Shown here piece after piece: positions 12,501-21,536 of a DNA stretch of 64,000 nucleotides. Location: contig RBKR01000019.1 in NCBI GenBank assembly GCA_004835665.1, forward strand, positions 248,001-312,000, in the 5' to 3' direction. How positions within the stretch are numbered: position 1 is the first letter of the stretch; each line of letters opens with the position of its first letter. Source of the stretch: Phoma sp. XZ068 (taxonomy: Eukaryota > Ascomycota > Dothideomycetes > Pleosporales > Didymellaceae). The translations under genes were made by a program, and so were the position numbers. Below the pieces are notes generated by a model. It was not told the DNA's origin and did not search any database. It saw only the letters and a program-made list of their open reading frames with translations.

Positions 12501-14295
12501 CGGTATATGGAATCGGTGTTTGTTCTCTTTCTCTGCATTGCTTCATGGCGACTTACCAGAATACATAGAATATTAAGACCCAGGATTTAGGTCCGTCTGC
12601 GACATATTCCGGAACCGTCAAGGGGCCAAACCACATTGCTGGATCGCAAACAAGGACAAGTGCCTACCCCGACGACGGAGGAGCAATCACATCCGGGTTC
12701 TGGCGAGACGCGCAATCCGTCTCGACTAATGCCACACCCCTTACCATGAAGACCTTCAGTCCTCTCACTACCAACGATATTGCAGATCCTGCTATATCAA
12801 GTTATATCTCCGTTGCTTAACGTGGATGTCCACGCTAAATGCCCCTTGGTGTTTGCGTGAAACAGCTGGTGAGATCGGAGTATATTCCGAGCATATCTTC
12901 TCCTGCTCATTGGAGCGCCACAACCGATCACATCTCAAGTCACGCTCCACAACCGTCTGCTTTACTGATAGAGTTCTCGCTTTGATAGCGAGCCGGCAAC
13001 TTAGACTTGGTCGGAGTGCGAATACCCGAGTACTTGTGGCCTTGACACCGCGTGTGGGCTTAAGGTTGCGCCGTTTGGTCGGGTCCTCGGAACCTAACGC
13101 TTGTATGGATCCGTGTACCAGTAAAGATCAGGTGCAACACATCGCAGTTATCTGGTTCTCTAAGCTGTTGATGGAATCCTTTGCGATTCATCACATGGTT
13201 CACTACGCAGCGAAGGTCGGTCCTTCCCACATCTCTAGGGGCGTCCTTTCACTTTGAACTACTCAGTGTCTACACTGTGGCTGAAACTTGTCATGGCAAG
13301 CTCCGTACGTTCCAATGAAGTCCGGCACTTTGTCGGTCTCGGATGATCTTGTCACTATATTCCGCGGATCGGAATCGTTTTATGTAGCCTCTTCGCCAAA
13401 TTTGACATGCAACCGACTACTACCTGGCCGTGGAGATTGCTCCATGTGCAGCCTTATTGTCTACGAACCGCACCACTGCAGGCTTTCTTCATTTTGCAAC
13501 ACGAAGTATGCAGGTGTATCTGGGCGGGCCTTTGCATTTCTCAACTGCATTAAAGCCCGGTCTCGCGCAAGCCTACACAATCGCCACACACTAATTTGCA
13601 CGATAGGCCGACCTCGATGGATATGATTCCGCCACTCCGACAAACGTGACGAACTTTAGGATCGCCGTTTCGCTACCGATCATCAGCGCACACGTCCTTT
13701 CAGACGTGCATGTTCAAACGCGATACCAACCCAAATTGAGATAGTGGGCGTCATAGTACCCAAGATTTAGACCTTTGGCGTAGACCCCGCACACCACCTG
13801 CGCTACTAAGCGCTCGAGATTCAACGAGGAATCTTCAAAACTGCCAACCTTCGGTTCGTGTCGGGGTTATATGTTTATTTTCAGACCTTTTTGTATTTAC
13901 CTCGACTTCCGTCGGCAGTTACAACGGCTCCAAGCTGCGAGCCCACAGAATCTGTTGGGAACGATGCTCATGTGTTGTATTCTTCTTCCGAAGACTAACA
14001 GCCATGCTCGTTATGTGGCTGCAATCTCATCCCAGGATTCCGCCCAACGCATGCTTGGGGCAATTAGGGAATTTGAGCCCAATTGCGAACACGAGAAGCT
14101 ACCGTGAAGACCTCGCTACTGAGCCTTTCAACGTGGAATTAGGTGGACATTTGACCGCACTGGTAGCCGTGTTCACCGCCAAAGGTTTGTTTGTGGAATG
14201 TATGATCACGGTAGAAGAAGGATTCTAGGAAGACCGTTCGTATGGATTCTACTAAGAGTGCACATCGAGGAACCAGTGACATCTTATCCTCGTAT
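9576..14295. other. Long gene-poor stretch, no credible gene seen
   Basis: About 4.7 kb. The part nearest 9575 must hold the promoter of the zinc-cluster factor. A perfect 7-bp stem (CCGCCGC/GCGGCGG) with a 9-base loop lies at 10422-10444. A GC-richer block around 10470-11280 has 80-170-codon frames on both strands, but none matches a family or links by good splice sites. The frame at 12826-13257 likewise shows nothing recognisable. Confidence 0.4.
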
Positions 14296-15099
14296 TCATA
14301 TGACAACAGCAATCAAGAAGCCATCATAGCTCTTCTCACCGACCGTCTGGACCACAACCCCATCAAGCCTATCGTCCTTCCCCACGTTCTCGACCACGCG
14401 CCGCGCTCCAGCGACTCTCGGGTCCTCCGTCTCTTGTGCGAGCTGTCCCTTCCTCACAACATTGTCTACAATGATACACGCTCCAGGTTCGCATAGCCCG
14501 ATAGCCGTATCAACGTAATTCCAATTGTTTTCCTTATCCGCATCAATGAAGACCAGCTGGAACTTGCCCAGCTTCCCCTGCTTGACCTCTTCCACGATCT
14601 TGGGCAAGACTTCGACTCCAGGTCCAAGACGCACATCCACTCTTTCCGCTACTCCAGCATGCTCGATGTTTGCCCGCGCAACTTTCGCATGGTGCTCATC
14701 CACCTCAATACTGATGACCTTCACATCAAGACTTGCATTTGCAAGCCATATAGTTGAATAGCCGCCGAGGGTACCGACTTCAAGCACGTTCGTTGCTTTC
14801 AACAGGCGCGCCTGTAATTGGAGGTACTTGCCTTGCGAAGGCGAGACAGCAATGTCAGGAAGACCTTGCTTTTCTGAGTTCGACAGCGCGTGCTCGAGCA
14901 CGTCATTCGAGGGCGTGGTTCGCGAAGAAGGGTGTAGGTGGCCAAGCGAATAGGTATCGACCGCGGTCCAACGCGGATCTTTTTCATACGATTGACCTTG
15001 TCCGGACATGCTGGCTTTTGATGAGTAGAGCCTAATGATTGAAGTGAAGTGAAGTTTAATGTTCGGCAGAATTGGATGGTAATTTGTGCCCCTCTTCAT
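14296..15099 (-). CDS. SAM-dependent O-methyltransferase, class I (CCoAOMT-like), possibly mitochondrial
   Basis: A single exon of 267 aa from the ATG at 15099. The body matches O-methyltransferase family 3 (caffeoyl-CoA/catechol type). It has a SAM-binding VLEVGTLGGYST block near residue 108, an acidic loop ending motif II (VISIEVDEHHA), FQLVFIDADKENN with metal and substrate-binding acidic residues, and IIVDNVVRKG. Such enzymes transfer methyl from S-adenosylmethionine to catechol-type hydroxyls in a Mg2+-dependent way. A second ATG at 15009 would give 237 aa, the usual family length. The extra 30 residues lack acidic residues and contain RLYSS, the classical R-3 processing motif, so the long start may give a mitochondrial form and the short one a cytosolic form. 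The physiological substrate is unknown. No pathway genes flank it. Confidence 0.88.
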   Translation of the reverse strand: MKRGTNYHPILPNIKLHFTSIIRLYSSKASMSGQGQSYEKDPRWTAVDTYSLGHLHPSSRTTPSNDVLEHALSNSEKQGLPDIAVSPSQGKYLQLQARLLKATNVLEVGTLGGYSTIWLANASLDVKVISIEVDEHHAKVARANIEHAGVAERVDVRLGPGVEVLPKIVEEVKQGKLGKFQLVFIDADKENNWNYVDTAIGLCEPGACIIVDNVVRKGQLAQETEDPRVAGARRVVENVGKDDRLDGVVVQTVGEKSYDGFLIAVVI

Positions 15100-15631
15100 A
15101 AGCGGGGTTCAGAGGCCTTTTATACATTGGAAGGAGACGGCAATGCTACACAGAGTGCATTGAGTTGATATATCTCGTGACTTTGGTGCCTATTCAGGAT
15201 GCCAGCACAATTGGTCATTCTATCCACAGCAGGCGGCGAGCTGCAGAGCTTACATGGCTTGCACGCGATAAGCACATGTCCGAAGCCGCATCTCCGAAAT
15301 CGCCGAGTTTATTGGCCCTTTATAATCACACCCACCTTTCTCAGCTCGTCAAGTCATTTACAAGATATATTTTTGCCTCGCCAGAAGCAATACACACTAT
15401 AAGACCAGCCGGCCGCGGCCGAGGTTTACCTCCATGTTCCCGTCAACCTCTTATGACTGTTCGGACTGCCTAATTGGGACAAATGGGTTAACAACAGTGT
15501 CAAAGTTGTCCCTAAATGACAAAATACCGGCTTTGTAAACTTTAGGAATTGACTAAAAGGTTGCATGTGTTTCTAGATTCGGTCGATTACAAACCCATCA
15601 CATTTTGAGACATGGTCATGTCTCCCCTCAA
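15100..15631. other. Intergenic; O-methyltransferase upstream region
   Basis: About 530 bp upstream of the O-methyltransferase and downstream of the minus-strand unknown gene at 15632. A perfect 12-bp palindrome CGGCCGCGGCCG at 15410-15421 contains an inverted CGG(N6)CCG pair, the spacing used by some zinc-cluster regulators. No gene is visible. Confidence 0.5.
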
Positions 15632-17410
15632 TCAAGTCTGGCGCAGATCCTCGTCCTCCATCTCACTTTCTTGCGACGGCAAGGCAGGCAGACTCTTGTT
15701 CAGATCCACCGATAGATTTTTCTGCGCGCTGTCGCGTCTGATTGACTTTCCACCCAGCGCAGTTTCGTGACGTTCTGCTTGATGAACCGTGCTTGCTCTT
15801 GCCTGCAATGCACCTTCTGAATACCTGTTTGATGTGGAGGGAGCTGAGCTGTACTCACCGGCAGGCGCCAGGTAGGTACTACGCCTTCCTCTCGGTCCTG
15901 TACTGTTTCCTACCATGCCATTGGTCGGGACGACATTGGTGGGGCTGCTCACTGCTTGAGAGACGTGATTTCCCGCCGGCTCTTGACCTTTCGGGCCCAC
16001 GCTATGCATTGATAGCCTCCCGGCTTCGATAGCCAGAGATGTTTGGCATGTCCAGTCTTGACTGTCCCTGTTTGCCTTCGCCTTCTTCATAGATCTGGCA
16101 GAGCGCTGGATATCTAAGCGCAATTTCCGAAAGTTTCTTGATGGTGGTTCAGACTCAGTCGACAATCTTGTCGAGTGACTGGAATGTAGCTCCTTGTAAT
16201 CAAGTAGGCCTTCCTTCAGCATGGCGGGAATAGGTTGTGGGTATTCGTATCTCATGTCTAAGAGAGGCGGTATGGCTGACAGATCGAACAGTGGGGCGAA
16301 ATGATCGATAAATGGCTCCGGGAGAGCGGTCTCTTCTCCATATGAAGCGGCTCTATCGGCGTCCGGAGGACAGTGCGTGTCTCTCGTAAGACCCAAGAGG
16401 CTTGCATCGCTGTCGTGCGCAGATGGGTCATCTCCTGCAGAGATCTCACGCCTCCTATTGTGTATGGGCCCTGACCAAGACTTTACGTTCGGGGCATCCA
16501 TTCGGAAGCTATCACGATCGCTCTTTGACGTATGTGGGAGCGAAATATGACTGGTGTTTTCGATGAGGCTACTTCCAGCTCTTGTCTCAACAGGTTCACT
16601 CTTATCACAACAGATATTCTTTTGTGCCGTCTTGAATTCCGAATGAAGGTGTTCTTTTCCCTCATCATTAGTCAGGTAAGATGCGTCTCGCTGGTAAACT
16701 GCCAGCTTTTCGGTTGTTGTCTGAATAGGCGCATTCCAAATCCTTCTAGCTGGGACTGCTAGCCACTTGTCAGGGCATGCTGCAGCTTCGGTTTGAACTT
16801 CGAGGCGGTGAGCTCGATGTTCCTCTTCAGAAACGCGTGCATGAGGACCCAAGGCAATGTTGTTGACGCCAGAATGTCTAAAGTTCTCTAAGACAGTGTC
16901 GAATCCACGTTGGAATCCCGCACCAACCCTGTTCTTTAAAGTGGCCGATATTCCTGCCCGGTATGCTCCCAACGTTCTCTTTGGTCGGAAATTTGGGACT
17001 TTGTCGTCCTCTTCTTTCGCTTGCTTAGCGCAGTTCAGACATCGCGCCTGAGTGTACGTCGACCATTTCTTGAAATGTTGGCTGTAGTGTTGGAACATTT
17101 CGAATGTGACTAAGTTGTACACTTGATCTCCGTCATCGTGTTGCTGAACTTCGATAAACTCGTCCGGGTGTCCGCAAGTAAAGGTGCGGCATAAGATCTG
17201 TGGGAAAGGCGTGTGCCACTCGTTGCGCCGTTCTGCGCCTGCAGGTGAAGGTGCTGTGGAAGTTCCCATGGCGAATTGTATACAATCTGCGAGCTTTTGG
17301 ATGAAGGGGTTGAGTGAGATGGTAAAGGTAGGGCTTGAGAAGAGATGCGGCCGTCTGCTTTTCATTGGTGCTGTGTTTGCTGTCTTCATTGAAGCAACCA
17401 ATGTCACCAT
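15632..17410 (-). CDS. Hypothetical protein with N-terminal Cys pairs, largely disordered
   Basis: A long uninterrupted frame of 592 aa from the ATG at 17410 to a stop at 15632. I do not recognise the family. An in-frame ATG at 17269 (residue 48, MGTSTAPSP) is an equally credible start and would remove a leader without obvious function. Just after it is a possible zinc-binding arrangement, CRTFTCGH followed about 50 residues later by CLNCAKQ. Next comes a basic KR-rich region with AYRAGIS. The C-terminal half is rich in Ser, Pro, Arg and acidic residues, with no membrane segment and no signal peptide. Length, lack of internal stops and residue usage support a real gene. The function is unknown. 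Confidence 0.72.
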   Translation of the reverse strand: MVTLVASMKTANTAPMKSRRPHLFSSPTFTISLNPFIQKLADCIQFAMGTSTAPSPAGAERRNEWHTPFPQILCRTFTCGHPDEFIEVQQHDDGDQVYNLVTFEMFQHYSQHFKKWSTYTQARCLNCAKQAKEEDDKVPNFRPKRTLGAYRAGISATLKNRVGAGFQRGFDTVLENFRHSGVNNIALGPHARVSEEEHRAHRLEVQTEAAACPDKWLAVPARRIWNAPIQTTTEKLAVYQRDASYLTNDEGKEHLHSEFKTAQKNICCDKSEPVETRAGSSLIENTSHISLPHTSKSDRDSFRMDAPNVKSWSGPIHNRRREISAGDDPSAHDSDASLLGLTRDTHCPPDADRAASYGEETALPEPFIDHFAPLFDLSAIPPLLDMRYEYPQPIPAMLKEGLLDYKELHSSHSTRLSTESEPPSRNFRKLRLDIQRSARSMKKAKANRDSQDWTCQTSLAIEAGRLSMHSVGPKGQEPAGNHVSQAVSSPTNVVPTNGMVGNSTGPRGRRSTYLAPAGEYSSAPSTSNRYSEGALQARASTVHQAERHETALGGKSIRRDSAQKNLSVDLNKSLPALPSQESEMEDEDLRQT

Positions 17411-18488
17411 GCAAACGGAGTTTCAAGACAGCGAACACATACTTTCATGTTCCAATGGAGAGTCTTTCACTATGTTGCGTAACAGTCGCCGCATAGCACC
17501 GCAAGCTTACGGGTCATTTGCTTCGACGAACCTTTCACATCCCACAATTCGAATAATTTCGTTTAGAAAGACATTAGATGTTCTCAATTTCAAATCATCA
17601 TACGCGAGAAGCACCTAACTTCACAAAGAGATAATCTTCAGTATCCCTCGACACTACGTTCCACTTTGCGTAAGTACCTATGCATTTCACCTAGCCTACT
17701 TTGAGCTGCGCGGATGAGCGCAGACTTCCATGCCCTTAGCTAGATCGTGAGTGCAGCTTTTGACGTGTGCGCTCGTGATGAAGATGTGGGCGCAGTCAAG
17801 ATATGGGCAGAATTCTTCTGCGTATATATGACTTGCATTGAAGATTGCAGTACTCCACTACATGGGTAATTGATTTCATCATATCGAGGTGTTCGTGGAA
17901 CATGTGAGCAAAAGTGTAATTGAGATGTGTAAAATTGAAGCCGTATAGTGGCACTAAATCTTAAATGCTCTTTTAGCAACACATTCATCTTCACAGAGTA
18001 ATACCTAGGTAGCTGGCACCGAGCTAGATCACAAAAATAAAAAAAGCCCTTCAATTATAAACTACCCTAAAATGCCTTGATGGGAAATAAAATTCGAACA
18101 AGGCCTCGCTGCTATGCATTAACATTTCGAAATAACCGGATCTCCCCTAATCAGACTATATAGATACAGTTGTTATGATGCTTCCAAAAGATAATCAGTT
18201 CCTCCGTCGGCTATCACGAGCGTCCTCCTTGCATGAAGTCGATGATTATCGTCCTGCACTATATGTAGAGCTCCCATCAAGCTCCACAAGGAGGACTGGC
18301 TCCGATAGCGGTCGTTACTGACGATCGGTCTTTAAACACGTGGGTGGATGGTGCAGTGCACACATACAGGTAATGTTGCTGAGAATATGCTTTGTCGAAG
18401 ATTGATTCGCAGCCGGAGAACAGCCTTTGTAGAAATGCTGCGTTTTCAATCTTTCGATGTATGTTCCTTCCGGTTACTCGAGTAACGC
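17411..18488. other. Intergenic, AT-richer, no gene seen
   Basis: The part near 17411 would be the promoter of the unknown 592-aa gene. The stretch 17630-18200 is AT-richer than its surroundings with several A/T runs. No supported coding region. Confidence 0.4.
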
Positions 18489-18695
18489 CTATCGCAGGAC
18501 CTGTTTCCACATGCAGTCTCTGCACATTCCTTGGCTCCGGTCGATAACCTCATGGTCTCTTTGTGTTTCGGGACAAGCAAAGCCAAGACGTTCTTCCTCA
18601 GCCTGTCTGCATATTCGCAGAATATCTCCGTTGGGCCTTTGCGGCTGCGGGATCCAGTGCTTGCATGTGTAGATGATGTAGTATATTGTGCACAT
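18489..18695 (-). CDS. Small Cys-containing hypothetical protein (MC-x(7)-Y-x-C type)
   Basis: A 68-aa frame from the ATG at 18695 to a stop at 18489. It begins MCTIYYIIYTCKHW and ends with a C-x2-C pair (CRDC) followed by MWKQVLR. Many filamentous ascomycetes carry small proteins that start with MC, a Tyr-rich run and a C-x-H or C-x-C, and end with paired cysteines. The pattern here fits that loose class, and the Cys and His residues suggest metal binding, although I cannot name a function. There is no signal peptide or membrane segment. A weak GT after the last Cys pair could splice to downstream frames, so the C-terminus is uncertain. Confidence is moderate because the gene is short. Confidence 0.42.
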   Translation of the reverse strand: MCTIYYIIYTCKHWIPQPQRPNGDILRICRQAEEERLGFACPETQRDHEVIDRSQGMCRDCMWKQVLR

Positions 18696-21384
18696 GTTGA
18701 GTAGCTCGAACGGTCCAAGTGGCTAAGCGTAATTGTTTGTGGTGGGAAGCGTGAGGGTAAAGGCAGCAGTGGTTTAGAGCAGTGAAAGCCGACTGGCGAC
18801 AGCTGGACGGAGTTCGAATTGTATGGGCGATGAGAACGTAACAGCAGACGGGGTGGGATACAGGTATAGATAGCTGACGAGAGTAGTTGCAGTAGTTTGC
18901 GGCCTCCAGGTCATTTCATTTAAATATGAAGATATGCAAAACTCATATCAAGAAAAAGTAACCTTGGAACGCACCGACATGTAACACAGAGCACTCCCTC
19001 AACTAGGAACCCATCATCCCCACCCTTACCGCTGACCTCGCATATCCCTTCTCTTGCAAAGCCATTCATCAGATTACCATATATCATGGGCGAGCTAGTA
19101 AGAGGGGCTTGCTCAAATGGGTATTCTGACCGGGGATGGAGGACGTCCCAAAGGAGTGGTTCTTCTCGAACGGTCAGCAGCCGCAAAACCAGCTCCACAG
19201 CCGATCACGGAGCTCACCGCCACCACTGGTAGTATGAGCAGATGAGAATTCTTCTTCAAGCCGACCAGCAGGCATGTTGCACGAGAGAATCTTGTGGGGT
19301 CGAGTGACGCAGGCACAGGGCGAACCTAAACGTCCGAGGTGGGTACGATCAGTCTGCGCTAGTCAAGTTTTGTAATGCCTGCAGCCTACGCCAGCACCAG
19401 GTCACTGCAAGTCACCCGCGCCCACGAGTCTCCCGTGCCCACATATGCGGCCATCAGTAGTCCAAGGTTCGGCTCATCACAGTCAGCCAACAAATATGCA
19501 CCGGGCTGTGGGAGGAGCTATTGGCACCCCATTCTCTGCGGATCGCAGGGCTGGCTGTTCAACGTCGAACGGCAGCTAGTTATACGACCGTTACACCCCC
19601 GGTAGCATTCCAACGCACTTCGACGTACCATGGGACTGGAACAACCAGATGTGATAGGAGGTGCATACACAAAGCGATCCTGGACCGATGTGAGGCCGCA
19701 ATCGCACCCACCCAATCCCTTTCCTAAATGCGAGGCTCTCACAACAGGGAAAAGAGCGGTCAGGTACCGAAGTACTGGTCAACGATATTGACGTGCATCC
19801 TAGAATTTTGGTTCGGTTGATCTGGGCCGAGATTCCACCTGCGAGGGGTGCTCGATTCGTACGATACTGGTACAAAGTTGCACTTGACAAGTACTGTTCG
19901 AAGGAGCGTATCATCTGTAACTGCGATACAACGTACCATTCGCCCACGCGATGGCGTCGCAACGCTCACCGCTACCGACACCTCGACTCAAAATGACATA
20001 GAGCACCTGAATATTGAGCAAGCATGGCGTTTTGCTTGATGATGCTGCCAGATCGAAAACTGCTGACTTGAGTTTGTGCAACCACGACAATGCTTCGGTA
20101 CCTGGCGATCAACACCCTCAAGCGCCTCTTCCAGAAACGGCAGAACCCGACTACCCTTTCCAGTACCTGGCCAAATTCACAAGGGGTAGAAAGGTAGCAG
20201 ACATACTCACTATGGACTCGTTTTGAGACAGCCTCTGGCGTAGGTGAGGTTAGAGCTACAGGAATCGGCCGCTACGACCCAAGAGATCCACTGTGGTCGA
20301 TCTGTGTACAACCCTCAACGGGTCTGACAGTATGCACTCTATCTGGATGAAGGAGGAGTGCATACTGGGCAACCATCACGGTACTCCTGCTACCCAGAGA
20401 TGTGGTACATTGTCTCAGATCACAAGACCACATATCAACAACAGATCCAGTTCTACACCTGACGCAAGAACACATTGTCAACATATGGCACGAAGATAGG
20501 GCGTCTCAATTCTCGTCGCCCACACTTCTTCACGCTCTTCCATCTGCAGAACAAACATACTCAGCACCTGACCCCTTCGATCCCAGTGTTTCTCATTGTT
20601 ACTTCCTCCCTACTACCACAAGCTCAGGCGTCCAAGACGGAACTTCTTGGCAAGATGTCATTCCCGGTAGAGTGGTCGTGTTCGCGAAAATAGATTGCAT
20701 TACTTGGCTGGGTCCCTACCACATAACGCCGTCAGGCCCATCACACCTGCAATCTGAACTCGTCAAGATCGCTAAAGACAGCCATACCTTCAACCCCAGT
20801 TGCTAGAATATGGACTTGACTTGCCAAAACGTGATCATCCGACGAGTCAGCCTCAATTTTTCCTTGTCAGATATCTCCCACTGCTACTTTGGACAGCATG
20901 ACACGGATAGACTGACCCTTCACCGCGCCGCTCTTAGCAGTGCACTTAACTAGTCAAGTCATATCCAAGCAACTCGAACCGCCGAGACTAACGTCATTGG
21001 CTGCAATCTTCTTTCACGCAGAAGGCGACTCGGCGCTTAACATCGACCAAAGGCTAGGTAGGCGAGATGCATTACTACGTCCACGTCATTTAGCCCTACC
21101 GGGAGACCTCTGAGATAAGAAAAAGGCAAAATCAAAGAGGAAAACAATGGAAGAGTAGAAGAAGGAACGCCGGTAAGATACTGTTGCACAGCTGTTGGTA
21201 TACTGTGTTAGGCGCATGAGAGTCGCTACAGATGACGGTCTGTCGAAGATAGTTACACATATGGACTGCTTGAAAGTGCCGAAAGAGGTGCATGTTGTCT
21301 TTAGTCAGTACATATTGAGAAGTGCAGTCGTGCTTGAGGAACAAAAGAAATGTGAGAACCGCCAACGGCTATCAGAGTATATAC
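18696..21384. other. Intergenic, with possible gene relics
   Basis: About 2.7 kb. Open frames at 18920-19316 (minus) and 19500-20810 (plus) are short, overlap each other and stop before any recognisable domain. The plus-strand frame at 20402-20806 (134 codons, starting at an ATG) is the longest and reads protein-like near GRVVVFAKIDCITWLG. It could be a remnant or an unrecognised small gene. I do not annotate it as a CDS. Confidence 0.35.
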
Positions 21385-21462
21385 TTGAATTTGAATTTGA
21401 ACATGAACATGAACATGAACATGAACATGAACATGAACATGAACATGAACATGAACATGAGA
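21385..21462. repeat. Hexanucleotide microsatellite (ATGAAC)n
   Basis: Thirteen consecutive 6-bp units: TTGAAT twice, TTGAAC once, ATGAAC nine times, then a degenerate ATGAGA. On the plus strand the units read as Glu-His or Met-Asn dipeptides, or as stops, depending on frame. The repeat lies about 75 bp past the stop codon of the minus-strand hydrolase, so it probably falls in that gene's 3' UTR. The nine identical units suggest recent slippage. Confidence 0.95.
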
Positions 21463-21536
21463 GTTTCTATATTGCTACGCCGGAAATGCTCGACAAGAAT
21501 ATGCTCGCTAGTCAACGATACCGTCCGGATGCTATA

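Noticed and set aside
12826..13257. 143-codon plus-strand frame
   Set aside because: Residue composition resembles random translation and no family or membrane signal is visible.
15832..15865. Possible intron in the 592-aa unknown gene
   Set aside because: GT..AG spacing of about 34 bp is below the window's usual intron size and the frame stays open without it.
20402..20806. 134-codon plus-strand frame starting at ATG
   Set aside because: Partly protein-like but without any known motif or supporting splice sites; could be a relic, so left uncalled.
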